Shown here: positions 5,590-11,400 of the stretch, piece by piece
Layout of the letters: every line of letters starts with the position of its first letter
Position numbering within the stretch: position 1 is the stretch's first letter
Virus record (IMG/VR): IMGVR_UViG_3300043172_000001
Coordinates: 1-21,435 of that record
From: a virus
Strand: one strand, 5' to 3'
DNA length: 21,435 nt
The notes under the pieces: generated by a model
Told to the model about the DNA's origin: nothing
The model's database searches: none
What the model saw: the letters and a program-made list of their open reading frames with translations, nothing else
Program-made: the position numbers and the translations under genes

Positions 5590-7113
5590 ATGCCAATAGA
5601 ATTTAAGGATTCGATAGATGTTGATGGAAATATAAAAGCAAGTCAAGCCTTTATTGACTCCAATGATTCTGCAGGAACTATAGGTCAAATATTAACATCT
5701 ACAGGTAGTGTAAGTCAGTGGTCTGATGTAGTACCAGGAGCGTCAACACTTGTAGAAATATCGTGTAAGAACACTTCAGGCGGAACTATAACAGTAGGTA
5801 CACCTGTATATCAAACAGGTACTGTTGGTGCAACAGCTACAATAGAGGTAGCTCCTGCAAATGCTTTAATAAGTGCAGGTAATTATCCAGCTATTGGATT
5901 ACTTAAAACTACATTAGTAAACAATGATATTGGCTTTGTGGTAATCACTGGAGAGTTAACAAATATTATAACATCTCCTATTGATGGAGTTGTTCCAACT
6001 ACAGGAGATACTATATATCTAAAATCAGGAGGAGGACTTACGTTAACTAAACCTACAGGAGAAGGTAACGCTATTCAAAACATGGGACTTGTTGGTAAGG
6101 TATCAACAGGAACTTCAGGTTCTATTACGGTGTCATCTATAATGAGGGCTAATGATGTTCCTAACCTTCCTGAAGGAAGAATTTGGATTGGAGATAGTAA
6201 TACATTAGTTTCTAATACAGTGTTCGTAGACGAGCCTAATTTAAGATTAGGAATAGGAACAACTGCACCTACACAAGCTTTAGATGTAAGAGGAAAGATA
6301 TCAGTTGTAGATGAGGAAAGTAATGTTTTTGTTGGTTACGATAGTGGTTTATCTGATTTAGGAGATAATCAAAATGTAGCTGTAGGAATTGAAACATTAA
6401 GAAATAATACAAACGGATATAACAATTTAGCTACTGGATATCAAGCACTGCGTAATAACACAACTGGATTTAACAATTCAGCTACTGGACATAGGGCAAT
6501 GCAAAACAACACAACTGGGCTGCAAAATACAGCTAGTGGTGCTACTGCATTAAGAAATAATACGACAGGACAAAGTAATGTTGCAAATGGATTTACCGCA
6601 TTACACAACAATATAACAGGTGGTGCTAATTCAGCAATTGGATTGTCTGCTGGATATTTTAATACTTCAGGAAATTTTAATACATCATGCGGTTATCAAT
6701 CTTTACTTAACAATACAACTGGAGCTAATAACACAGCAATAGGAAGTTCTTCTGGGTCTTTTAATTCAAATGGTTCTGGTAACACAACTGGAAGTAACAG
6801 CGTGTTTCTTGGCTTCGATACAAGACCATTAAATTCAGGACAAACCAATCAAATTGTAATAGGTCATAGTGCGATTGGAATAGGTTCAAACTCAGTTGTA
6901 TTAGGGAATGATAGTATTACTAAAACTTTATTGAGAGGTAATGTATCTACTGATGGAAGTGTGCAAGTTGGAGATAACACAGATAGTGCTACAGCTTCAA
7001 ATGTAGGTGCAATGAGATACAGCACGGATGGTTCAGCAAGTTATGTAGATATGTCTATGGAGGTAGCAAGTGGTACTTATGAGTGGGTTAACATAATTAC
7101 AAATACATTTTAA
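5590..7113 (+). CDS. Long tail fibre with beta domain plus YadA-head-like repeats (paralogue 2)
   Basis: The largest fibre here, 507 residues. Residues 1-46 form an attachment module (IEFKDSIDVDGNIKASQAFI). Residues 52-200 form a beta domain with NTSGGTITVGTPVYQTG and GDTIYLKSGGGLTLTKP, a pattern seen in other phage fibres. From about 215, LGIGTTAPTQALDVRGKI introduces roughly ten repeats of the NxATGxxALRNNTTGxx type, to about 430 (QTNQIVIGHSAIG). The C-terminus is a separate tip, GAMRYSTDGSASYVDMSMEV and EWVNIITNTF, unlike the ends of paralogues 1 and 3. No signal peptide or enzyme motif. It probably forms a trimeric fibre with its own receptor-binding or cap domain. Confidence 0.85.
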   Translation: MPIEFKDSIDVDGNIKASQAFIDSNDSAGTIGQILTSTGSVSQWSDVVPGASTLVEISCKNTSGGTITVGTPVYQTGTVGATATIEVAPANALISAGNYPAIGLLKTTLVNNDIGFVVITGELTNIITSPIDGVVPTTGDTIYLKSGGGLTLTKPTGEGNAIQNMGLVGKVSTGTSGSITVSSIMRANDVPNLPEGRIWIGDSNTLVSNTVFVDEPNLRLGIGTTAPTQALDVRGKISVVDEESNVFVGYDSGLSDLGDNQNVAVGIETLRNNTNGYNNLATGYQALRNNTTGFNNSATGHRAMQNNTTGLQNTASGATALRNNTTGQSNVANGFTALHNNITGGANSAIGLSAGYFNTSGNFNTSCGYQSLLNNTTGANNTAIGSSSGSFNSNGSGNTTGSNSVFLGFDTRPLNSGQTNQIVIGHSAIGIGSNSVVLGNDSITKTLLRGNVSTDGSVQVGDNTDSATASNVGAMRYSTDGSASYVDMSMEVASGTYEWVNIITNTF

Positions 7114-7125
7114 AAAATATATAAT

Positions 7126-8310
7126 ATGGCTAAAAAATATACATCCGATTTGTTTGTAAAAAATGGAGGTACTGAGTCTGAGTTCTTAATGGCTGATGGT
7201 AGTGTTTCCTCTGGTGGTGGTGGTGGTGGTAAATTTGTAGATGGAACAGACCCATTAAATGCAGTTTATACAGATGGAAACGTAGGTATTGGAACGGTTA
7301 CGCCATCTGCACCTTTAGAAGTAAGTGGTCGAATATCACAAATAGGATTAGGTAACTCAACTTTTTTAGGAGAATTTGCTGGTTTAAATGATGATGGAAC
7401 AAATAACAATAATGTAGCGATAGGATACGAAGCGTTGAAAAATAATGTTAGTGGTCCAACTAACGTAGCTATTGGTCAAGATGCTTTAAAAAATAATACT
7501 ACTGGTCAAGATAATGTAGCGATAGGAAACGGAGCATTAGTTTCAAATAATGGTCCAACTAATGTAGCAGTTGGTAGAAGTTGTTTATTAAGTAATCAAA
7601 CTGGAGGATACAATATAGCTTTAGGACTTCAAGCTATGAGTAGTGGGAACAAAGGCTGGAACAATATAGCTTTAGGTCAAAATGCTTTACAGACTTCAAA
7701 TAATTCAGCAAGTAATAACGTAGGAATAGGAGTAAAAGCTGGTCAAATTTCAAACGGTACTAACAATGTCTTTATCGGTTCAAGTGCTGGCATGCAACAA
7801 CAGAACGGAAATTCTAAAGTTGCTATTGGAGAAAATGCTGGAGCAAATGCTTCTGGTAATAATTCAGTCGGAATAGGTAAATACGGAGGTTATAATAATA
7901 GTGGTAACTCTTCTGTTGGAATAGGAGAAAATGCTGGTTTCGGTAACTCCGGAGCATATCAAATTGCAATAGGTCAGTATGCTGGATTAAATAATGCTGG
8001 AGCGTATAATATTAATATAGGAAGACAAGCTGGAATTTATGGTCCAGGATATGCAATTAATACAAATGGAACTAACTCGCTATTTATTGGTAGAGATACA
8101 CAACCAGCAACAACAAGCGATACAAATCAAACGGTAATAGGATACCAAGCAATAGGATATGGAAGTAATTCTGTAACATTGGGTAATGATTCGGTGGTAT
8201 TAACCGTTCTAAAAGGAGTTATAAGAATGACTGGAGTACCATCTTCAGATGCTGGATTAGATGTTGGGGATGTTTGGCAAGATGGAGGAACGTTAAAAAT
8301 AGTAACATAA
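7126..8310 (+). CDS. Tail fibre with YadA-head-like repeats (paralogue 3)
   Basis: A 394-residue fibre built like the 2761 gene: a short N-terminus, a Gly6 hinge (residues 30-35), KFVDGTDPLNAVYTDGNVGI with GTVTPSAPLEVSGRI, then about 16 repeats of NVAIGxxAL..NTTGQD or NSVGIG..AG..NSG type (about 90-345). It ends with SDTNQTVIGYQAIGYGSNSV and GLDVGDVWQDGGTLKIVT, the same tip as paralogue 1. The second half of the repeat region is shorter-period and richer in Ala-Gly-Asn (GENAGFGNSGAYQIAIG), so the beta-roll geometry may change there. No signal peptide. Shared ends but different repeat content suggest a duplicated fibre that has diverged in its shaft. Confidence 0.85.
   Translation: MAKKYTSDLFVKNGGTESEFLMADGSVSSGGGGGGKFVDGTDPLNAVYTDGNVGIGTVTPSAPLEVSGRISQIGLGNSTFLGEFAGLNDDGTNNNNVAIGYEALKNNVSGPTNVAIGQDALKNNTTGQDNVAIGNGALVSNNGPTNVAVGRSCLLSNQTGGYNIALGLQAMSSGNKGWNNIALGQNALQTSNNSASNNVGIGVKAGQISNGTNNVFIGSSAGMQQQNGNSKVAIGENAGANASGNNSVGIGKYGGYNNSGNSSVGIGENAGFGNSGAYQIAIGQYAGLNNAGAYNINIGRQAGIYGPGYAINTNGTNSLFIGRDTQPATTSDTNQTVIGYQAIGYGSNSVTLGNDSVVLTVLKGVIRMTGVPSSDAGLDVGDVWQDGGTLKIVT
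7213..7230 (+). repeat. (GGT)6 trinucleotide repeat encoding Gly6 hinge
   Basis: Six perfect GGT codons encode the hinge between the N-terminal attachment module and the fibre body of paralogue 3. The paralogue at 2761 has four Gly codons, mixed in sequence, at the same place. Slippage here would change hinge length without breaking the frame. Confidence 0.85.
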
Positions 8311-8325
8311 ATAAATAAATAAAAA

Positions 8326-8640
8326 ATGGCTTTAATAATTAAAGAGAAAGACCAAAGTAAAATATACTTTACTGGCACAGATGTTTCGATTAATCAATTT
8401 TACTCAAGAGTAGAATTTAACGCAGATGCAGATGGAGAAATGATGTTTGTTAGTATTACAAATTATCAAAATAAAATTGCATACGATTCTAAAGCAAATA
8501 ATATTTCTGTGAATTTTCCCTTTGGAGGAGGTTTACTTGCTTTATTACCTAATCAAACTCAAGACTTAAATACTGCTAATTTATATTGTAAAACTGAGAT
8601 TGAGAAATTAGGATATGAAGTGGAAATAGTGGATTTGTAA
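8326..8640 (+). CDS. Small protein in fibre block, unknown function
   Basis: A 104-residue protein without signal, TM or cysteine motif (one Cys in LYCKTEIEKLGYE). It opens MALIIKEKDQSKIYFTGTDV and contains SRVEFNADADGEMMFVSITN and FPFGGGLLALLPNQTQDLNT; predicted strands dominate, with a helix near the end. I do not recognise the family. Its position between the third fibre and the next promoter box suggests a fibre-associated or virion role. It starts after a short A/T linker and is followed by a 77-base gap. Confidence 0.75.
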   Translation: MALIIKEKDQSKIYFTGTDVSINQFYSRVEFNADADGEMMFVSITNYQNKIAYDSKANNISVNFPFGGGLLALLPNQTQDLNTANLYCKTEIEKLGYEVEIVDL

Positions 8641-8693
8641 AATTAGTTTAAAACAAACAAGATAGCGGAATAGGATGCTATTAAATAATTTAC

Positions 8694-8701
8694 TATCTTT
8701 A
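8694..8701 (+). promoter_or_regulatory. Possible -7 promoter box (TATCTTTA)
   Basis: TATCTTTA differs from the other boxes by its last base and lies 16 bases before the ATG of the 8718 gene, in the only gap of the fibre block larger than 40 bases. It is embedded in the right arm of an inverted repeat (AAGATAG at 8659-8665, CTATCTT at 8693-8699). No -33 element is visible. Confidence 0.35.
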
Positions 8702-8717
8702 TAAAAAATCAAATAAA

Positions 8718-8948
8718 ATGAATAAATTAACTAAAAAAGAATTAGAAAGAATACAGGAATTAGTAAACTCTTTCAACAAACTAAAAATCTCATTGGGAGA
8801 TACGGTTATTCAGCAGAACGCTTTAATGTCTGACATTTCAGAAATGAAAGCTGAGTATGCTTTAGAGGAGCAAAAACTAATGAAAAAATATGGCGAAGAC
8901 GCTGTAATCAATATACAAACAGGAGAAATAAAAAAAGAAAATGGGTAA
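8718..8948 (+). CDS. Small coiled-coil protein of Bacteroidota phages
   Basis: A 76-residue acidic, helical protein: two long helices (KKELERIQELVNSFNKLKIS and SDISEMKAEYALEEQKLMKK) joined by GDTVIQQNA, ending YGEDAVINIQTGEI. The ending K-Y-G-x-D-A-V-I-N-x-Q-T-G-E-I/V with the preceding hairpin is a pattern I recall in many small proteins of flavobacterial phages next to fibre or structural genes. The hairpin resembles prefoldin-type or scaffold-type coiled coils, so a chaperone or assembly role is possible but unproven. Its end overlaps the next gene by eight bases, so the two are probably coupled in translation. Confidence 0.8.
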   Translation: MNKLTKKELERIQELVNSFNKLKISLGDTVIQQNALMSDISEMKAEYALEEQKLMKKYGEDAVINIQTGEIKKENG

Positions 8949-9543
8949 GATAAGCACTTATAGTTTTGACAATGTAGTAACTGTAAATGATTTCCTTGTA
9001 GGAACTGATGTAGACGATTCCAACGCAACAAAGAGTTATTTGATTGGAGATATTATATCTTTAGTTCCTAATATAACAGCTCAATATGTTTTTCAAATAA
9101 AGGGAACTTCTTATGATGTTCAAAGTCCATTAACAACAGATACAGCCTTACAGGTTGAGTTTGGAGCTGATAATCAGTCTGTAAATGTAGAGATATTATC
9201 AAGTGGTAATATTTCGTTTGTTACAGCAGGTAACTACCTTGTAAACACTTTTATTTCTGTCTCAAAAGAAACAAACCCAGGGATTTATTCTGTTTTTGCT
9301 TTTAGAGCTTTAATTAATGGGGTTCAGGTAGGAGACCCTAAAGTTTTTAAAATCTCAGAGGAAAATTTATTAATTCCTTACGAATTAACAGTTCCTATAG
9401 TCGCTGCACAAGGTGATATTTTAACCTATGAAATTATTAGGGATTCTTCAGGTGATAACTCTGGAAGATTAGAGGGTGCAACTTTACTAGGATGGGTAGG
9501 TAATACTCCATCTGCTCAAATTGAAGTCTGGAAAAACGTATAA
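8941..9543 (+). CDS. MGKIS-module protein with C1q/TNF-like beta domain
   Basis: The 200-residue protein begins with MGKISTYSFDNVVTVNDFLV, then GTDVDDSNATKSYLIGDI, the module shared with the 3971 gene. From about residue 55 it is beta-rich, with FQIKGTSYDVQSP, NISFVTAGNYLVNTFISVSK and GIYSVFAFRALINGVQVGDP, then IPYELTVPIVAAQGDILTYE. That alternation resembles the jelly-roll C1q/TNF-like tips common on phage fibres (F-x-x-A-G-x-Y-x-V/x-x-x-x-S, then A-x-G-D-x-L-x-Y/V-x-I). It is probably a tail-tip or fibre-tip protein. No signal peptide. Fold assignment is by pattern only. Confidence 0.7.
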   Translation: MGKISTYSFDNVVTVNDFLVGTDVDDSNATKSYLIGDIISLVPNITAQYVFQIKGTSYDVQSPLTTDTALQVEFGADNQSVNVEILSSGNISFVTAGNYLVNTFISVSKETNPGIYSVFAFRALINGVQVGDPKVFKISEENLLIPYELTVPIVAAQGDILTYEIIRDSSGDNSGRLEGATLLGWVGNTPSAQIEVWKNV

Positions 9544-9544
9544 T

Positions 9545-9769
9545 ATGATAATTAGAAAAATATCAGTTGGTCCTGATTATAAGTCAGGTGCAATGCATTA
9601 CATAGTTGGACAATCTATATTAGGTGACAACTATATAATTGACACTATAAGGAAAAATAAAGAAACAGATAGTTTTGAGGTATGGATTAAGAAAGGGGAT
9701 GAAATAGTTCTCTGGAAGGAGTTCAATTCAACAGTTCCTGTTTCGATAGAAAACAATATAAATTTTTAG
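9545..9769 (+). CDS. Conserved small phage protein, unknown function
   Basis: The frame is open from ATG 9521, but that start overlaps the end of the 8941 gene. The ATG at 9545, two bases after its stop, gives 74 residues beginning MIIRKISVGPDYKSGAMHYI. The pattern I-R-K-I-x-V/I-G-P-D-Y-K-x-x-A-M-H-Y-x-V-G-Q is one I recall as conserved in small proteins of marine phages from several host groups. The rest is predicted beta (DNYIIDTIRKNKETDSFEVW, then LWKEFN). No enzyme motif is obvious. Function is unknown. It is followed by a tiny gene three bases after its stop. Confidence 0.8.
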   Translation: MIIRKISVGPDYKSGAMHYIVGQSILGDNYIIDTIRKNKETDSFEVWIKKGDEIVLWKEFNSTVPVSIENNINF

Positions 9770-9772
9770 AGG

Positions 9773-9952
9773 ATGACTGAGGAGGAAAAAAGAATGTTTG
9801 AATTAAAGATTGAACAACTACGTCTAGAAAAAGAAGGTAAAACTTGGATGGAAAGATTGGAGATTGAAGATTCTATTCATAACATAAAAATGAAATTAAA
9901 TGGAGTCAAGCCAACAGATAGTCACATAGATTGTATTGGTTGCGGCTCGTAA
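9773..9952 (+). CDS. 59-residue protein with C-terminal CxxC-GS motif
   Basis: ATG 9773 opens a 60-codon frame (59 residues) that ends TAA at 9950-9952. The protein is helical and highly charged (EEEKRMFELKIEQLRLEKEG, then WMERLEIEDSIHNIKMKL) and ends in NGVKPTDSHIDCIGCGS. The D-C-I-G-C-G-S ending, a C-x-x-C pair at the very C-terminus, recalls small proteins of marine Bacteroidota phages. The CxxC could be redox-active, bind metal or be an attachment point; nothing here decides this. Position, three bases after the previous stop and nine before the next start, supports a real gene although it is short. Confidence 0.75.
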   Translation: MTEEEKRMFELKIEQLRLEKEGKTWMERLEIEDSIHNIKMKLNGVKPTDSHIDCIGCGS

Positions 9953-9961
9953 AACCCAACT

Positions 9962-10525
9962 ATGAAATCACCATTTTACTTTATTGCTCAACCAATAAAC
10001 GGTAAGAGATACAATAATACAAAAGAAATTGGAGGATTAGATTTTATAACAAGTTCTTCTGAAGAGGATCACAGCTACTCAAATAGAGAAGCTGAAGTTA
10101 TATCTACCCCATTAGGTTATAATGGACCTATATCGAAAGGAGATAAACTCTTAGTACACCACAATGTTTTTAAATTTTACAATGATATGCAGGGTCGTCA
10201 GAAAAGCGGAAGAAGCTTTCTGAAGGATAACTTGTTTATGATAGATTCTGAACAGTTCTTTATGTATAAGAATGGTGCAGAATGGAAAGCGTATGACAGG
10301 TATTGTTTTGTTGAGCCTATTGATACAGAAGGGTCTTATCTGTATAAAAACATATCTAAAGAGCCTCTTGTTGGAATAATGAGATATCCTAATGAATACT
10401 TATTAAGTGAAGGGATAAATGAAGGTGACAAGGTATCCTTTACTCCTGAAAGCGAATATAAGTTTAATGTAGAAGGTGTAGAAATGTACCGTATTTATGA
10501 CCATCAAATAACAATTAAATTATGA
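9962..10525 (+). CDS. GroES-like co-chaperonin candidate
   Basis: The 187-residue protein looks like two GroES-type beta barrels in tandem. First barrel: EAEVISTPLGYNGPISKGDK at about 43-62 and LVHHNVFKFYNDMQGRQKSG at 64-83, with KDNLFMID and YDRYCFVEPI before the join. Second: PLVGIMRYPNEYLLSEGINE at 135-154, then GDKVSFTPESEYKFNVEGVE at 155-174 and MYRIYDHQITIKL at the end. The order G-x-V/I..P...L...G(I/V)..GD.V.F, followed by x-x-Y-R-x-x-x-x-I, fits the Cpn10 fold. Phage co-chaperonins (T4 Gp31-type) cap GroEL to fold the capsid protein; here the gene sits just before the head module. It overlaps the next gene by four bases (ATGA). Fold is inferred by pattern, not by a motif that is diagnostic alone. 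Confidence 0.65.
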   Translation: MKSPFYFIAQPINGKRYNNTKEIGGLDFITSSSEEDHSYSNREAEVISTPLGYNGPISKGDKLLVHHNVFKFYNDMQGRQKSGRSFLKDNLFMIDSEQFFMYKNGAEWKAYDRYCFVEPIDTEGSYLYKNISKEPLVGIMRYPNEYLLSEGINEGDKVSFTPESEYKFNVEGVEMYRIYDHQITIKL

Positions 10526-11088
10526 TAAATACTTTAGATAATTTTTTAGATAAAGAAACCTATGATTCGACATATCAAAAACTATTAGATAATGACTTTA
10601 TAGAAATATCATTAGGAGATAAGAATTTTCGTGTTCAGAATAGCGATAAGGATTTTAACGACATGATATTGAAAAAAATTTCTGTCATTGAAGGTGTTGA
10701 AAGAGAATGTCTTTTAGGATTTTTTAGAGTAGCAACAGAAGACTTTGATACTGATTGGAGAATACATGCAGACTCAAATGTAGGAGATATTAGTCCAGAA
10801 AGAGCACTTGTTCTATATATATCTCCATCCACCAAAAAAGGGCTACATGGAACTGCTTTTTGGAAACATAAGGAAAAGGGATATCAAATACCTGATGATT
10901 TTACTAACGAAGAGTTTGACAAGTTTCTTTTAGAGGAATCTAATAACTTAGATAGCTGGGAGCTTCATTCAGTAATTGGGTATAGACCTAATCGAGCTCT
11001 TATGTATCCTTCTGTTTACTTTCATAGTAAATATCCTAATACAGGATGGGAAGGAGGAAGAATGGTGTATGTAATGTTTTATAAATAA
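10522..11088 (+). CDS. 2-oxoglutarate/Fe(II)-dependent dioxygenase family protein
   Basis: A 188-residue protein with the iron-binding triad of 2OG dioxygenases: His82-x-Asp84 (DWRIHADS), distal His168 (SVYFHSKYP) and Arg180 (EGGRMVYVMFYK), the likely 2-oxoglutarate contact. Between them, ERALVLYISPSTKKGLHGTA and PNRALMYPS are beta strands of the double-stranded barrel typical of this fold. These enzymes hydroxylate or otherwise oxidise a protein, nucleic acid or small substrate; related genes are frequent in marine phages. The substrate is unknown. It starts within the stop of the co-chaperonin gene (ATGA), so the two are probably co-translated, and lies 18 bases before the packaging module. 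Confidence 0.8.
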   Translation: MINTLDNFLDKETYDSTYQKLLDNDFIEISLGDKNFRVQNSDKDFNDMILKKISVIEGVERECLLGFFRVATEDFDTDWRIHADSNVGDISPERALVLYISPSTKKGLHGTAFWKHKEKGYQIPDDFTNEEFDKFLLEESNNLDSWELHSVIGYRPNRALMYPSVYFHSKYPNTGWEGGRMVYVMFYK

Positions 11089-11106
11089 TTATATAACAAT
11101 TAAATT

Positions 11107-11400
11107 ATGATGGACTCAAACGAATTAAGAGCTGAAATTATAAAGGCAGGAAGAAGAGCTGTAGAAGAATTAATTAAGGTAGCTAAAGAATCTATAGTTG
11201 GTTTAGATATGGAGGATGACTTAGCTGCGGACAAGCTGAAGAATGCTGCTGCTGCAAAAAAACTTGCTATATTTGATGCTTTCGAGATACTATCTAGGAT
11301 AGATTCTGAGGAAGATAATTTAAAGGAAAATTCAGGAGAAGTTATTAATCAAAAAAAATCAAGTGGTGGATTCGCAGAAAAACGAGCTTCAGGGAAGTAA
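11107..11400 (+). CDS. Candidate terminase small subunit
   Basis: A 97-residue, mainly helical, charged protein: ELRAEIIKAGRRAVEELIKV at about 5-25, then DDLAADKLKNAAAAKKLAIF and DAFEILSRIDSEEDN, ending in a basic, Gly/Ser-rich tail (KKSSGGFAEKRASGK). It lies directly upstream of the large terminase, with a 38-base overlap, where the small terminase is usual, so it may recognise DNA ends or the pac site. No helix-turn-helix is obvious, so this is inference from position. I recall the AADKLKNAAAAKKLAIFDA-like stretch in other flavobacterial phages beside terL. An in-frame ATG three bases later (11110) could be the start instead. Confidence 0.75.
   Translation: MMDSNELRAEIIKAGRRAVEELIKVAKESIVGLDMEDDLAADKLKNAAAAKKLAIFDAFEILSRIDSEEDNLKENSGEVINQKKSSGGFAEKRASGK

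Noticed and set aside
2930-8200. Possible CRISPR array or diversity-generating retroelement signature (repeats rich in Asn AAY codons)
   Set aside because: The repeats are in-frame protein repeats of irregular length, without spacers. No reverse transcriptase or template/variable repeat pair is in the window, so a diversity-generating system is not supported here.
9521-9544. Upstream ATG 9521 as start of the small GPDYK protein
   Set aside because: Lies inside the end of the 8941 gene; ATG 9545 begins exactly at the conserved-looking IIRKI segment.
11345-11362. Run of eight A residues as a programmed frameshift joining small and large terminase
   Set aside because: The large-terminase frame is +1 to the small subunit, whereas A-runs of this type favour -1 slippage; a GTG start explains the data more simply.
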